Positions 52,739 through 61,567 are shown, counted from the stretch's first letter. The stretch is 64,000 bases of DNA from an uncultured Syntrophobacterales bacterium (GCA_903928915.1 CAIYSL010000068.1:145005-209004); one strand, 5' to 3'. Numbers and translations are program-made. Notes: generated by a model from the letters alone, not told the origin.

Positions 52739-55700
52739 ATGGCGACAAGCACGAATCAGGTCTCCGGACTGTCCAGCGGGTTTGACTGGCGGACGATGGT
52801 GGATCAGTTGATGGCGGTCGAGCACCGCCGGGTCGACCTCGTCACCTCGCGGAAGACGGCCTCGGAAAAGAAGCTCGCCGAGTGGCAGTCCTTCAACACC
52901 AAGCTCCTGGCGCTGAAAACGGCTGCGGGCACGTTGAAGGATGCCGTCGATTTCGGGCTGTTCAAGTCGACCATGACCAGCGACAGCGCCACGGTCGAGG
53001 CGGCCGATCTGCTGTCCGTCGCCACCTCGACGTCCGCCTCGATCGGCTCGTACACGCTGACCGTTGACTCCCTCGCCGCCGCGCAGAAGGTATCATCCGG
53101 CTCCTTTGCCGATCTGACCACTGCGCTCGGCGCCGGGTATGCAGGCGATATGCTGATCAACGGCACCGTGGTCACCGTTGCGGCGACGGACACCCTCGCC
53201 AGCGTGCGGGACAAGATCAACAACGCCAACTCGGGCGGCACTCCCACGGGGGTGACCGCCAGCACTGTCAGCTACGGCGCGGGCGACTACCGGCTGATCC
53301 TCACCAGCGACGCGACCGGAAGCAGCGGCATCGGCCTGCTCAACGGCGGGGCGTCGGACATCCTCAATGCCTTCGGGTTCACCGATACCGGCCGGACCGC
53401 GAAGAACCATCTCGCCGGCGGGGACCGGACGGACCGGTTTACGAGCACCAGCATGTCGATCAAGTCGCTGCTCGCTCTGACGACCGCCCAGACCTCGGCG
53501 GGAGGGGAGATCGTCATCAACGGCCAGGCCGTCGGCGCGATAGATCTCAACACGGACACCCTGAGTACCCTGCAGACCAAGCTTGGCGCCGCCGGACTGA
53601 GCGCTTCGATAACGACGGAGACGGAGAACAACCAGACCTACTACCGGCTGATGGTGTCCGGGGCCGCAAACACCTATACCGATAAGAGCAACATCCTCGA
53701 GACGCTCGGCCTGATTAAGGCCGGCGTATCGGATGTGTCGGGAGTGGCCGGCGACGTCGCCAACACCGCCGGCGGGACGGTCATCACCGCGGCCACGCTG
53801 CTCAAGGACATCGACGGGTACACAGGGTATGCGGCAGGCGATTACATCCACCTCGAGGGAACGGATACGGACTCTGCCCCCGTATCCGACGACACCCTGA
53901 TTCTGTCCGACACAACCACGGTCGGGGATCTCCTGGCCAAGCTGGAGTCGGCGTATGGCGATGTGACCGCCTCCGTCACCGGCGAGGGAAAACTGACGGT
54001 CATCGACAACACCACCGGCGTAAGCCCGCTCGCAGTGACGATCGGTGTGAAGAATGCCGGCGGGACGGACGACGCGACCCTCAAGTTCGATGCAAACGGC
54101 ATCCTGGCCAGTACGACGCGGAAGAGGCAGATCGTGGCCGGGGCCGATGCGTCCGTGACTGTGGACGGCGTAACCGTGACGCGCTCCACCAATTCCATCG
54201 ACGACATCATCGACGGCGTCACCCTCGACCTCCGCAAAGCCGATCCGGCGACTACGGTGACCCTCACGATCGGCAGGGATGTCGATGCGGTCATGGGAAA
54301 GGTCGACGCTTTCGTAGCGAGCTACAACAGCGTCGCCTCCTACATCAAGACCCAGACGACCTATGACGCGACGAAGCAGAAGGGGGGGGGCGTTCTGTTC
54401 GGGGATGCGACGCTCCTGTCCGTGAAATCGCAGCTCACTTCCACGCTGCTCCAGACCGTCTGGGGGGTGTCCGCCGACTACTCCACGCTCGGGCTCGTCG
54501 GGGTCAGCGTGGATAAGGAAGGTCAGCTCTCCGTCGACGGCGACACGCTGCGCGGTTACCTGGCCACCAACTTCAACGACGTGCAGAAGCTGTTCACCGC
54601 CAACGGCGTTACCGATACGAGCACCCTGGAGTACATCGGCCACGGCACCGACACGAGTGAGGATCAGTACACCGTCCATATCGATACTGCCGCCACGCAG
54701 AGCGCTTCGGCCGCGTCGGATAATACGGGCCTGGGCGGAGATGAGACGCTGACCATCACCGCGGGGAGCAGCCAGGCCGCGGTCAGCCTCACCAGTTCGA
54801 TGACGATGGCCCAGATCGTCAACGCGATAAACAGCGAGATGGCGACGGTGCATACGCAGACCCTGGTCGGCGCCGAGCAACTGTACGCCGACGGCCTGCA
54901 GGCCGCGAAGATCACCGCGGAGACGACCTGGAACAGCGTTTACAACAGCACCGGGCAGTCCGCCGGGCTGCTCAACGGAGACGTGATCTCCTTCTCCGGG
55001 ACCTCGCGGACCGGAGCTGCAGTCAGCGGATCGTACGCCGTCTCCGATACGGCAACCGGTACGGTCCAGGGTCTGCTTACCGCCGTTGCGGACGCCTTCG
55101 GCGGGCAGGTTACGGCGGCGATCGATGCCTCGGGACGCATCGTCGTGACCGACAAGACCGCCGGGGGCAGCAGCGTCGCGGTCTCCTTCGACTATGCGGA
55201 TGCCCACGACCTGGATTTCGGGTCGGTCCTGACGACAAACCCCGCCGGACAAAAAGGGCGCTACGCCATGGACATCTCGGCGTCGGCCGACGCGGGGAAC
55301 CATCTGGTCCTCACCCATGACAGTTACGGGACAGGCCACAGCTTCACCATTCACCAGCAGAACAACCTGCTGTGGACTGGCGGCGACCAGACCGTCGACA
55401 ACGGCGTCGACGTGGCGGGAACGATCGGCGGGGAGGCGGCCACGGGCGCGGGACAGGTGCTGACGGGAAACGACGGCGAGGCGAACGTCGACGGCCTCGT
55501 GGTGAGATACACGGGAACGGCAACCGGAGACGTGGGAAGCGTTACCCTCACCCTGGGAGTGGCGGAACTGTTCGACCGGACGCTATTCGGGATTACCGAT
55601 ACCTACGATGGCTACGTGGCCTTCAAACAGGAATCACTCCAGGATCAAGTGAGCGATCTCGCCGATCAGATCGAGGAGATGGAGGCGCGTCTCGACCGGC

Positions 55701-55813
55701 AGCAGGAGCAGATGATCAATCGGTTCATCGCCATGGAACTGACGTTGAGCCAGCTGCAAAACCAGAGCAACTGGCTTGCCGGTCAGATCACGGGGCTGTT
55801 CGGCACGACGTAG
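52739..55813 (+). CDS. fliD: filament cap protein FliD (HAP2), very large
   Basis: A 1024-residue FliD, about twice the usual 450-650. The N-terminal FliD region is typical (VSGLSSGFDWRTMVDQLMAVEHRRVD), as is the C-terminal coiled-coil and tail (VSDLADQIEEMEARLDRQQEQMINRFIAMELTLSQLQNQSNWL region). The extra length is Thr/Ser/Gly/Asp-rich beta-type repeats in the middle, about residues 150-900. A GGAGGAGAG site precedes the ATG; a TTG-initiated extension would include the promoter and was rejected. FliD caps the growing filament and folds flagellin. Confidence 0.93.
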   Translation: MATSTNQVSGLSSGFDWRTMVDQLMAVEHRRVDLVTSRKTASEKKLAEWQSFNTKLLALKTAAGTLKDAVDFGLFKSTMTSDSATVEAADLLSVATSTSASIGSYTLTVDSLAAAQKVSSGSFADLTTALGAGYAGDMLINGTVVTVAATDTLASVRDKINNANSGGTPTGVTASTVSYGAGDYRLILTSDATGSSGIGLLNGGASDILNAFGFTDTGRTAKNHLAGGDRTDRFTSTSMSIKSLLALTTAQTSAGGEIVINGQAVGAIDLNTDTLSTLQTKLGAAGLSASITTETENNQTYYRLMVSGAANTYTDKSNILETLGLIKAGVSDVSGVAGDVANTAGGTVITAATLLKDIDGYTGYAAGDYIHLEGTDTDSAPVSDDTLILSDTTTVGDLLAKLESAYGDVTASVTGEGKLTVIDNTTGVSPLAVTIGVKNAGGTDDATLKFDANGILASTTRKRQIVAGADASVTVDGVTVTRSTNSIDDIIDGVTLDLRKADPATTVTLTIGRDVDAVMGKVDAFVASYNSVASYIKTQTTYDATKQKGGGVLFGDATLLSVKSQLTSTLLQTVWGVSADYSTLGLVGVSVDKEGQLSVDGDTLRGYLATNFNDVQKLFTANGVTDTSTLEYIGHGTDTSEDQYTVHIDTAATQSASAASDNTGLGGDETLTITAGSSQAAVSLTSSMTMAQIVNAINSEMATVHTQTLVGAEQLYADGLQAAKITAETTWNSVYNSTGQSAGLLNGDVISFSGTSRTGAAVSGSYAVSDTATGTVQGLLTAVADAFGGQVTAAIDASGRIVVTDKTAGGSSVAVSFDYADAHDLDFGSVLTTNPAGQKGRYAMDISASADAGNHLVLTHDSYGTGHSFTIHQQNNLLWTGGDQTVDNGVDVAGTIGGEAATGAGQVLTGNDGEANVDGLVVRYTGTATGDVGSVTLTLGVAELFDRTLFGITDTYDGYVAFKQESLQDQVSDLADQIEEMEARLDRQQEQMINRFIAMELTLSQLQNQSNWLAGQITGLFGTT

Positions 55814-55947
55814 CCGGCGGCGCGGCGCGGGGGAGCGGAGATGCATCCCGCGCACGGCCGGGGCGAGAAACGGGAAAAGGGACCGGGCCGCCGCGGCGGC
55901 GTGCGGTCGGAAAAGACGGCGAATCAGAGAAAGGGCGGGTGACATTC

Positions 55948-56400
55948 ATGTATCAGAAGGCGGCGACGACCTACAAACAGACGAACCTCTTGACGGCGAA
56001 CCCGGTGAAATTGGTTATCATGTGCTACGACGGAGCGATCGGTTACCTGAAGGATGCGCGGGATTTCTATCGGGGCCGGAATTATGAGGCCAAAGCCAAG
56101 GCGCTGCAACGGGCAGTCGACATCATCCACGAGATGAACATTTCCCTCGACCTGGATAAAGGGGGTGACATCGCGAGGAACCTGCGCTCCCTGTATCTCT
56201 ACATGATACAGATACTGACCGAGGCCGACCTCAAGAAGGATGTCGCCAAATTCGACGACGTCATCCGGATGCTGGAAGAACTGGGTGACGGATGGAAGGA
56301 GATCGCCTGCGCGGCCGTCGTGGAGACCGAGACCGCGGCCTACGCGATACCGGCCCCCGGCATCAGCGCGGCTGCGGCGGTCCAGGCATGGAGCGCATAG
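55948..56400 (+). CDS. fliS: flagellin export chaperone FliS
   Basis: A 150-residue protein with the FliS pattern (MYQKAATTYKQTNLLTANPVKLVIMCYDGAIGYL at the start, then IIHEMNISLDLDKGGDIARNLRSLYLYM). FliS binds the C-terminal helix of flagellin and prevents early polymerisation. The start chosen is ATG 55948, 135 bases after fliD. A short Ala-rich C-terminal tail is present. Confidence 0.95.
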   Translation: MYQKAATTYKQTNLLTANPVKLVIMCYDGAIGYLKDARDFYRGRNYEAKAKALQRAVDIIHEMNISLDLDKGGDIARNLRSLYLYMIQILTEADLKKDVAKFDDVIRMLEELGDGWKEIACAAVVETETAAYAIPAPGISAAAAVQAWSA

Positions 56401-56444
56401 TAGAGCCGACGATGAAGGAGGGCGATCACCGGAGGGATGCCGCG

Positions 56445-56882
56445 ATGAGCCGTCACCGGGAAGAGATATCCGCCATGCTGGCGCGGAAACTGCGGGCCTT
56501 CGAGGAATTCCGGTCGCTTACCGGACAGCTTCGGGCCGCCCTGGAAAGCGATGAGACGGAAACGGTGAGCCGGTGCGTCGAACGGCGCGAAGCGCTGATG
56601 CGGGATGTCGAAGGGCTGGATCGGCGCATCGCGCGCCAGCGACGTTCTGCCCCGGCGGATGAATGCGCGGCTATCAACCGAGTCGTGGAGGAGGCGTCCG
56701 GCGAACTGGGTGAGAAGCTCGAACTGATCGTTGCAGCCGACCGAGACTGCGCCGCTCTGGCGGCGCAGAGACAGGCGGCGTTCAGGAATGAACTTGCGGC
56801 CATCCGCAAGCAACGAGTGGGGCTCCACGGGTATGCCCAACGGGCGCCCGGGACGCCGAAGTTTCTCAACGTGCAGACATGA
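56445..56882 (+). CDS. FliT-like small helical chaperone candidate
   Basis: A 145-residue, charged, alpha-helical protein (AMLARKLRAFEEFRSLTGQLRAAL, CVERREALMRDVEGLDRRIA). The length, helical content and place after fliS suggest a FliT- or FlgN-like chaperone for FliD, but no diagnostic motif is seen. ATG 56445 has a GGAGGG site eight bases before it; ATG 56388, which overlaps the end of fliS, is an alternative. Confidence 0.62.
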   Translation: MSRHREEISAMLARKLRAFEEFRSLTGQLRAALESDETETVSRCVERREALMRDVEGLDRRIARQRRSAPADECAAINRVVEEASGELGEKLELIVAADRDCAALAAQRQAAFRNELAAIRKQRVGLHGYAQRAPGTPKFLNVQT

Positions 56883-56943
56883 ACGGATGAGGTGGTCGGA
56901 CCTTCCCGGCGGTAAGCCGCGGTGCATGCCGTCGCAAGCGGAT

Positions 56944-56970
56944 TCAAGTTTTCCCGGGACATGCCGAATA
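56944..56970 (+). promoter_or_regulatory. sigma-28-type promoter for flaG
   Basis: TCAA at 56944-56947, a 15-base spacer and GCCGAATA at 56963-56970. The spacing is one base shorter than in the other sites and the -10 is imperfect. It lies 54 bases before the flaG GTG. Confidence 0.55.
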
Positions 56971-57023
56971 TAACAGTAAAGGGGCTGGGGGAGGAAAGGG
57001 ACTGCGGGAGGGGGTGAAAAACA

Positions 57024-57380
57024 GTGAACATCAGTGCCGTGGACATGAACAGCTCAGTGACCGGCCAAGCCGCCGGTCAGGCGACGCCGCGGGTACAGGT
57101 CGAGAGCGTCAGCGCACCGCACCAATCGCCGCCGGTCGCGGATTTCGAGACCGCCCGGGAAGATGTGCGGAAGGTTGTCGAGAAGATGCAGGAACAGTTC
57201 GACAGCATGAACGTCTCTCTCCAGTATTCCACGTACGGAGATCATGGCGAAAAGATAGCCATTGCCGTCGTGAACAAAGAAACCGGTGAACTGATCCGGG
57301 AAATTCCCTCGAAGGAGCTCCAGGCGCTGTACGCCAAGATGAGCGAGTTGGCCGGGATGATCTTCAACCGGGAGATTTGA
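57024..57380 (+). CDS. flaG: FlaG family protein
   Basis: A 118-residue protein with a disordered N-terminus and a conserved C-terminal half (LQYSTYGDHGEKIAIAVVNKETGELIREIPSKELQALYAKMSELAGMIFN pattern across residues 68-116). FlaG proteins influence filament length and are usually encoded near fliD. The GTG at 57024 is the most likely start, with a GGGAGGGGG site upstream. Confidence 0.9.
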   Translation: MNISAVDMNSSVTGQAAGQATPRVQVESVSAPHQSPPVADFETAREDVRKVVEKMQEQFDSMNVSLQYSTYGDHGEKIAIAVVNKETGELIREIPSKELQALYAKMSELAGMIFNREI

Positions 57381-57396
57381 AAAGCAACGCGAAGGT

Positions 57397-58164
57397 TCAG
57401 GACGTCTTTCCCGTGTCAACCGGTCTGATCGGTTCGGGAGACAGGTGTTTCTGGATATGCGCCAGGAGGGTTTTCCCCTCCGCAAACTCGGGGTTGATGT
57501 CCAAACCGGAACGGATCGCCTCCTCAGCGGATGTCCATTCCATCCGTTCCACGTGCACGCGGGCCAGATTGTAGAAGATCCCTTCATCCTGCTGGTACAC
57601 GACGAGGGCCTTCTTGTACTCCTGGAGGGCCCGTTCGCTGTCCTTGTTGCGGCGATAGGTAATCCCCTCGGTGTTGTAGAAATCGATCAACGGGGAGATG
57701 ATCTCGTCGTCCTCCCCGATCAGCTCCCTGGCCAGGGCGTGATCGCCGATGCTGATCAGCATCTTGATCTTCTCCAGCTTTTCCTGGAGGGTGGCGAACT
57801 GCTTGGCCCGCATCTCCTCTTCGGTTTCGGTCTCGGCGAGGCTCTGGTTGATCTCTTCTTCCTTGATCAGGATCAGCTGGTTCATGAAATCCAGCGCCGT
57901 ATCTATGTCGTTGTCGCGAAAGGTTACCGGGCCGTACACGTCCCGGAACGTCTTGCTGGTGGCGAGCTGTTCCTGGAATTCGTTGATGATCTTGTTCAGC
58001 TCCTTCTCATCGGTCGGGATCATCCGGGTGACCTTCATTTTTTTCAGGCTTTCGCGAAAACTGATCAGGCAGGAAAAGATATTCCCCTTCTGAAGGTGCC
58101 GCCGGCATTCGTCCAGCCGCTTGAAAATGACGGCCGTATCTTCGCGTCTGATGACCTCTGACAT
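57397..58164 (-). CDS. TPR-containing cytoplasmic protein
   Basis: A 255-residue protein from the preferred start at 58164, where AGGGGAAC precedes the ATG. Residues about 170-240 contain TPR units (FYNTEGITYRRNKDSERALQEYKKALVVYQ, GIFYNLARVHVERMEWTSAEEAI). The N-terminal part is helical and charged (FKRLDECRRHLQKGNIFSCLISFRESL). No enzymatic motif is seen. It points away from flaG and towards the minus strand, divergent from the small-protein operon at 58369. A longer version to 58254 lacks a ribosome binding site. A weak sigma-54-like site (TGTCACG-N4-TTGCA) upstream lacks the second G of the -24 box. Confidence 0.8.
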   Translation of the reverse strand: MSEVIRREDTAVIFKRLDECRRHLQKGNIFSCLISFRESLKKMKVTRMIPTDEKELNKIINEFQEQLATSKTFRDVYGPVTFRDNDIDTALDFMNQLILIKEEEINQSLAETETEEEMRAKQFATLQEKLEKIKMLISIGDHALARELIGEDDEIISPLIDFYNTEGITYRRNKDSERALQEYKKALVVYQQDEGIFYNLARVHVERMEWTSAEEAIRSGLDINPEFAEGKTLLAHIQKHLSPEPIRPVDTGKTS

Positions 58165-58296
58165 AGTTCCCCTGCTTCCTCGCGGGAGTGGCAACGACAT
58201 CCTGTTCCGCTTGGTTACATGCAAACGGCGTGACAAAACTTTATGCAGGACCATTTTTTCTCGCGGGCAGCGGGGATTATTTTTTTCCCCGAGGCC

Positions 58297-58324
58297 TAAA
58301 GTATTCGCGCCGCCCTGCCGATAG
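58297..58324 (+). promoter_or_regulatory. sigma-28 promoter for the small-protein/HD-GYP operon
   Basis: TAAA at 58297-58300, a 16-base spacer, and GCCGATAG at 58317-58324 differ from the fliC site by one base. The first gene starts at 58369. The sequence lies in the divergent gap with the TPR gene. Confidence 0.85.
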
Positions 58325-58368
58325 TGTGTTTAACGGTACGTGTAAGCGGAGTTTGCGGGGAGGATCCA

Positions 58369-58581
58369 GTGACCATTTCATCCTATCAAGTCGACAGCAT
58401 CATAAAGGCGTACAACAAACAAAGCCGCTTGAAGATGAAGCAGTCTATTCCTTTCGGTAATCAGGCTGATAAATACACCGATGTGGTGACGCTGTCGGTC
58501 GGGAGGGCGCCCGACGAGGCAGCGTACAAGGCAATTTCCTACAATCTTCTTGATGTCATCCTGAATGCGAAGGAACGCTGA
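58369..58581 (+). CDS. small hypothetical protein, sigma-28 controlled
   Basis: A 70-residue soluble protein starting at GTG 58369 after a GGGGAGGA site. The C-terminal half is helical (APDEAAYKAISYNLLDVILNAKER), the middle DKYTDVVTLS is reminiscent of the DxVTLS element in small flagellar proteins such as FlgM. Function is unknown. The stop overlaps the next start (TGATG). Confidence 0.78.
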   Translation: MTISSYQVDSIIKAYNKQSRLKMKQSIPFGNQADKYTDVVTLSVGRAPDEAAYKAISYNLLDVILNAKER

Positions 58582-58796
58582 TGCCGGTTTCTGTCAGCGA
58601 TCGTTTGCGGCTACGGGGTTGTGCGGCTGCGGGGTTGCGGGATACCCCGCAGATACCGCGCAAACGCGCACGCCGGCAGGGAAGCGGACGGGTCGGACGT
58701 GCCGGGGTACCAATCGGTGCCGGCGGCACGACAGTCTCGGCAACCGGAAAATTCAGTGGTCTCGCACCGGGGGCGACGGGTACGGAGAGTAAGTGA
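58581..58796 (+). CDS. small basic hypothetical protein
   Basis: A 71-residue Arg/Gly-rich protein (RKRARRQGSGRVGRAGVPIG) without hydrophobic core or known motif. TGATG overlaps on both sides, with the 70-residue gene before and the HD-GYP gene after, suggest that it is translated. Low complexity leaves open that it is only a coupling ORF. Confidence 0.45.
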   Translation: MPVSVSDRLRLRGCAAAGLRDTPQIPRKRARRQGSGRVGRAGVPIGAGGTTVSATGKFSGLAPGATGTESK

Positions 58797-60301
58797 TGGG
58801 GCAAGCGGGAACCGCGGCAGCGATGACCGGGGTTGGGCTGAAGAAGATTCTCGTCGTCGACGACTACATCGCATCGCGGGAGATGATCTCCGAGGCGCTC
58901 GGGCAGAGCGGTTCTTACGAGATTCGCGAAGCGGAAGACGGCTTCAAAGCGTTGCAGCTGTTTCAGCAGGAGCATTTTGATCTCGTGATCAGCGATATCA
59001 TGATGCCCGGCATGAGCGGAATGGAACTGCTGAAGCGCATAGCGGAGATCAACCCCGACACCGCGGTGATCATGATCACCGCGTACCCGGAAACGACGCT
59101 GACCGTTTCGGCGATGAAAAAGGGGGCGGTCGATTTTCTGGCCAAACCGTTCAAGATCGACGACCTCCTGTTCAAGGTCAACATCTATCTGCGCGAAAAA
59201 ACCCTCCTGGCCGCGGAATCGCAGGAGAGCAAGGAATCAGCCGCCACCCTGAAAAACAAGACCCGCGAGCTCTCCCTGCAGGGGTATATCTACGATTCGA
59301 TCGAGAATACCTTCGGCGATAACAAAGACATCTTTGAAAAAATTGCCGATATGGCCATGAACGTCGTGGAAGGGGAGAGCTGCGCGCTGCTGCTGTACGA
59401 CGCCGAGGAAGAGGAATTCCGGCCGCAAATCGTCATGCGGGGCGCTGCGCCGCATGTCCCGCAGAAGGGGGCCGATCAGGCGTGGCTGGGGCCGTGCAGG
59501 CATGTAGTGACGACCAAGGAAGGATTGATCGTGCAGGCGTCGGGGCATCCGCGCAAGGAGCCCTCCCTGATCTGCGCCCCGCTGATGATCAGAGACCATG
59601 TCTTCGGTGTACTGTACATCCAGAAGAACGGCAATCGGGAACCCTTCAGCGAAAAGGACCTGCAGTACATCCTGAGTCTGACGAAGCGGGCCTCGTTGAA
59701 CCTCGAAAACAAGATCCTGTACGAGAGCATCTTCAACAACATTCTGGAAACCTTCAAATCGTTGATCGCCTCCATCCAGGCGCGCGATTTCTATACGGAG
59801 GAGCATTCGCTGCGGGTCACGAAGATGGCCGTGTCCCTTGCCCGCAGCCTGAAGTGCCCCGAGCAGGACATCGAATCGCTCAAGATCGCGGGCACCCTGC
59901 ACGACATCGGCAAGATCGCAATCCCCGACCAGATCCTGCTGAAACCGGCCCATTTATCGTCCCCCGAATACCGGGTGATCCAGGAGCATCCGGTCATCGG
60001 TGAGCGGATTCTGAAGCCGATGCTGCTGTTCGATCGCGAACGGGAGATCATCATTCATCATCACGAGCGCTGGGATGGGACCGGCTATCCGCACGGCCTT
60101 GCCGGGGAAGCCATCCCCTACTTGTCGAGGATCCTGGCTGTCGCGGATTCATACGATGCAATGACGACCGATCGCCCGTACAGCAAGGCAATGCCCGCGC
60201 AGACCGCCTTGGATGAGCTGGCGCGCAACCGGTACAAGCAGTTCGACGGCCGGATCATCGACTGCTTCCTCGACACCCTCCTGTCCCACAAGGAATCCTA
60301 G
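58796..60301 (+). CDS. response regulator with GAF and HD-GYP domains
   Basis: A 501-residue protein. The receiver domain has Asp22, Asp23 (VVDD) and phosphoacceptor Asp67 (ISDIMMPG), and a KPFK motif. A GAF domain spans about residues 170-310 (LICAPLMIRDHVFGVLYIQ). The HD-GYP domain has AGTLHDIGKIAIPD and HHHERWDGTGYPHGLAG. HD-GYP enzymes hydrolyse c-di-GMP, so phosphorylation could lower this messenger once the filament is being built. It is the third gene of the sigma-28 operon; its cognate kinase is not identified. Confidence 0.92.
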   Translation: MGQAGTAAAMTGVGLKKILVVDDYIASREMISEALGQSGSYEIREAEDGFKALQLFQQEHFDLVISDIMMPGMSGMELLKRIAEINPDTAVIMITAYPETTLTVSAMKKGAVDFLAKPFKIDDLLFKVNIYLREKTLLAAESQESKESAATLKNKTRELSLQGYIYDSIENTFGDNKDIFEKIADMAMNVVEGESCALLLYDAEEEEFRPQIVMRGAAPHVPQKGADQAWLGPCRHVVTTKEGLIVQASGHPRKEPSLICAPLMIRDHVFGVLYIQKNGNREPFSEKDLQYILSLTKRASLNLENKILYESIFNNILETFKSLIASIQARDFYTEEHSLRVTKMAVSLARSLKCPEQDIESLKIAGTLHDIGKIAIPDQILLKPAHLSSPEYRVIQEHPVIGERILKPMLLFDREREIIIHHHERWDGTGYPHGLAGEAIPYLSRILAVADSYDAMTTDRPYSKAMPAQTALDELARNRYKQFDGRIIDCFLDTLLSHKES

Positions 60302-60501
60302 CAGAACGGTCTCGTCCGCCGCCTTCGCCGCCGGTGGCATGGATATTGATAGCATCAATGTCCAGGAGCCTCTCGTCGATCGCCTTTGCCCGCTCCGGCC
60401 AGAGGGCATCCAGAGGCGGGCGAAGCGGGGCATTCCGCTAAACAGCAGCAGCTACCGCATGTTGCTGCGGGCAGTTCGCCGGGACAGGAGATATCGGGAC
60501 G

Positions 60502-61269
60502 ATGTCGCTGGGAGCGATACAGGGGATTCCGTTCGCGGGGCCTTCCGCAAGGAAGGAACCGGGTGAACCGCCGGAGAAACCGGTCGGTGTTCTGCGGCCT
60601 TCCCCGTCCTTTATCGCCTCCCTCGCGGATGCAGAAAGCCGAAGGGAGCGACCTACCGAGGGGGGAGATCGCCCCGCGGCACCGTTGAACGAGAGGCTCG
60701 GCCAGTTTCTGCGCGCGCAGCAGACCCAGATGAACATCCGGCTGCTCGACAGTCTCACAGGGCGGGGCGACCGGGGAGAACCCGCAGCCGGTTCGCTCGA
60801 AACCCTGGCGGCAGACTCCCTGCGCCGCACGCTGGTCGAGGAGTTGTCAAAAAATAGGCAAGATGTACAAAAAAATGACGCTCCGGCGTCGCCGCAGGGA
60901 TTGACCCCGATCATCCGCCGGGCGGCGGAGACGTATGGGGTGGACCCCGGCCTCATCCGGGCGGTGATCAAGGCGGAGAGCAACTTCCAGCCGCAGAGCA
61001 CCTCTCCCAAAGGGGCAATGGGGCTGATGCAGCTGATGCCGGAAACGGCCCGGGAAGTGGGGGTGAATGATCCCTACGACCCGTTCGAGAATGTGATGGG
61101 CGGGACGCGGTACCTCAAGCGGCTGCTCGATCGCTACCAGGGCAACATCCCCCGGGCCCTGGCCGCGTACAATTGGGGTGCGGGGAATGTGGAAAAATAT
61201 CCCGACCGGCTGCCGCGGGAAACGCGTGACTACATCCGGCGAGTTACCGAGGAATATCGTTCCGCATGA
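60502..61269 (+). CDS. SLT-type lytic transglycosylase
   Basis: A 255-residue protein. The first 120 residues are Pro/Arg/Glu-rich without an obvious signal peptide, and residues about 135-250 form a Slt70-like domain (VIKAESNFQPQSTSPKGAMGLMQLMPETA with the catalytic Glu in KAESNF, and ALAAYNWGAGNVEKY). It could open peptidoglycan for the rod, replacing the missing muramidase half of FlgJ (20092). Absence of a signal fits export through the flagellar route. The 200 bases before it contain no convincing gene. Confidence 0.88.
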   Translation: MSLGAIQGIPFAGPSARKEPGEPPEKPVGVLRPSPSFIASLADAESRRERPTEGGDRPAAPLNERLGQFLRAQQTQMNIRLLDSLTGRGDRGEPAAGSLETLAADSLRRTLVEELSKNRQDVQKNDAPASPQGLTPIIRRAAETYGVDPGLIRAVIKAESNFQPQSTSPKGAMGLMQLMPETAREVGVNDPYDPFENVMGGTRYLKRLLDRYQGNIPRALAAYNWGAGNVEKYPDRLPRETRDYIRRVTEEYRSA

Positions 61270-61318
61270 CAGGTGAGCGCGGCCCCGGTCCGCGCAGTGA
61301 ATTTCGGTGGAAGGGCAT

Positions 61319-61567
61319 ATGAGCGGTCTGTCCCCTATTGATACCCGTGACGACAAGATGCTGCCGGCGGTCTACCGCCGTTCCGACATCGTCCAGAGGG
61401 CAAACGTCGCCGCGAGGCGGCCATCGCCGGAGCGGCCCGAGGGGAAGAGCCTCGCCGCGACCGACGGTGCAGCCAGCGGCGGATACACACGCAAACCGAG
61501 CAGTTCTGCCGCGACGGTCGGTGCGGGCCCCCCCCGCAAGGGAATGATCGTCGATGTGTGGGCGTGA
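61319..61567 (+). CDS. small hypothetical flagellar-cluster protein
   Basis: An 82-residue polar, likely disordered protein after a GGAAGGG site. The only notable element is its C-terminus GMIVDVWA, which follows the G-x-x-(I/V)-D-(I/V)-x-(V/A) pattern also seen at the end of the 105-residue protein at 13416. No function can be assigned. Confidence 0.55.
   Translation: MSGLSPIDTRDDKMLPAVYRRSDIVQRANVAARRPSPERPEGKSLAATDGAASGGYTRKPSSSAATVGAGPPRKGMIVDVWA

Noticed and set aside
53093-55354. Long minus-strand open frame (753 residues) opposite fliD
   Set aside because: It mirrors the repetitive fliD coding sequence, has no ribosome binding site or domain and is best explained by codon bias.
58220-58236. 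Sigma-54-like site on the minus strand before the TPR gene at 58164
   Set aside because: It reads TGTCACG-N4-TTGCA; the nearly invariant GG of the -24 box is GT, so it is not called as a promoter.
60339-60566. 75-residue plus-strand open frame starting MDIDSINVQEP before the lytic transglycosylase
   Set aside because: There is no ribosome binding site, it overlaps the next gene by 65 bases in another frame and becomes Arg-rich; it could be real but cannot be supported.
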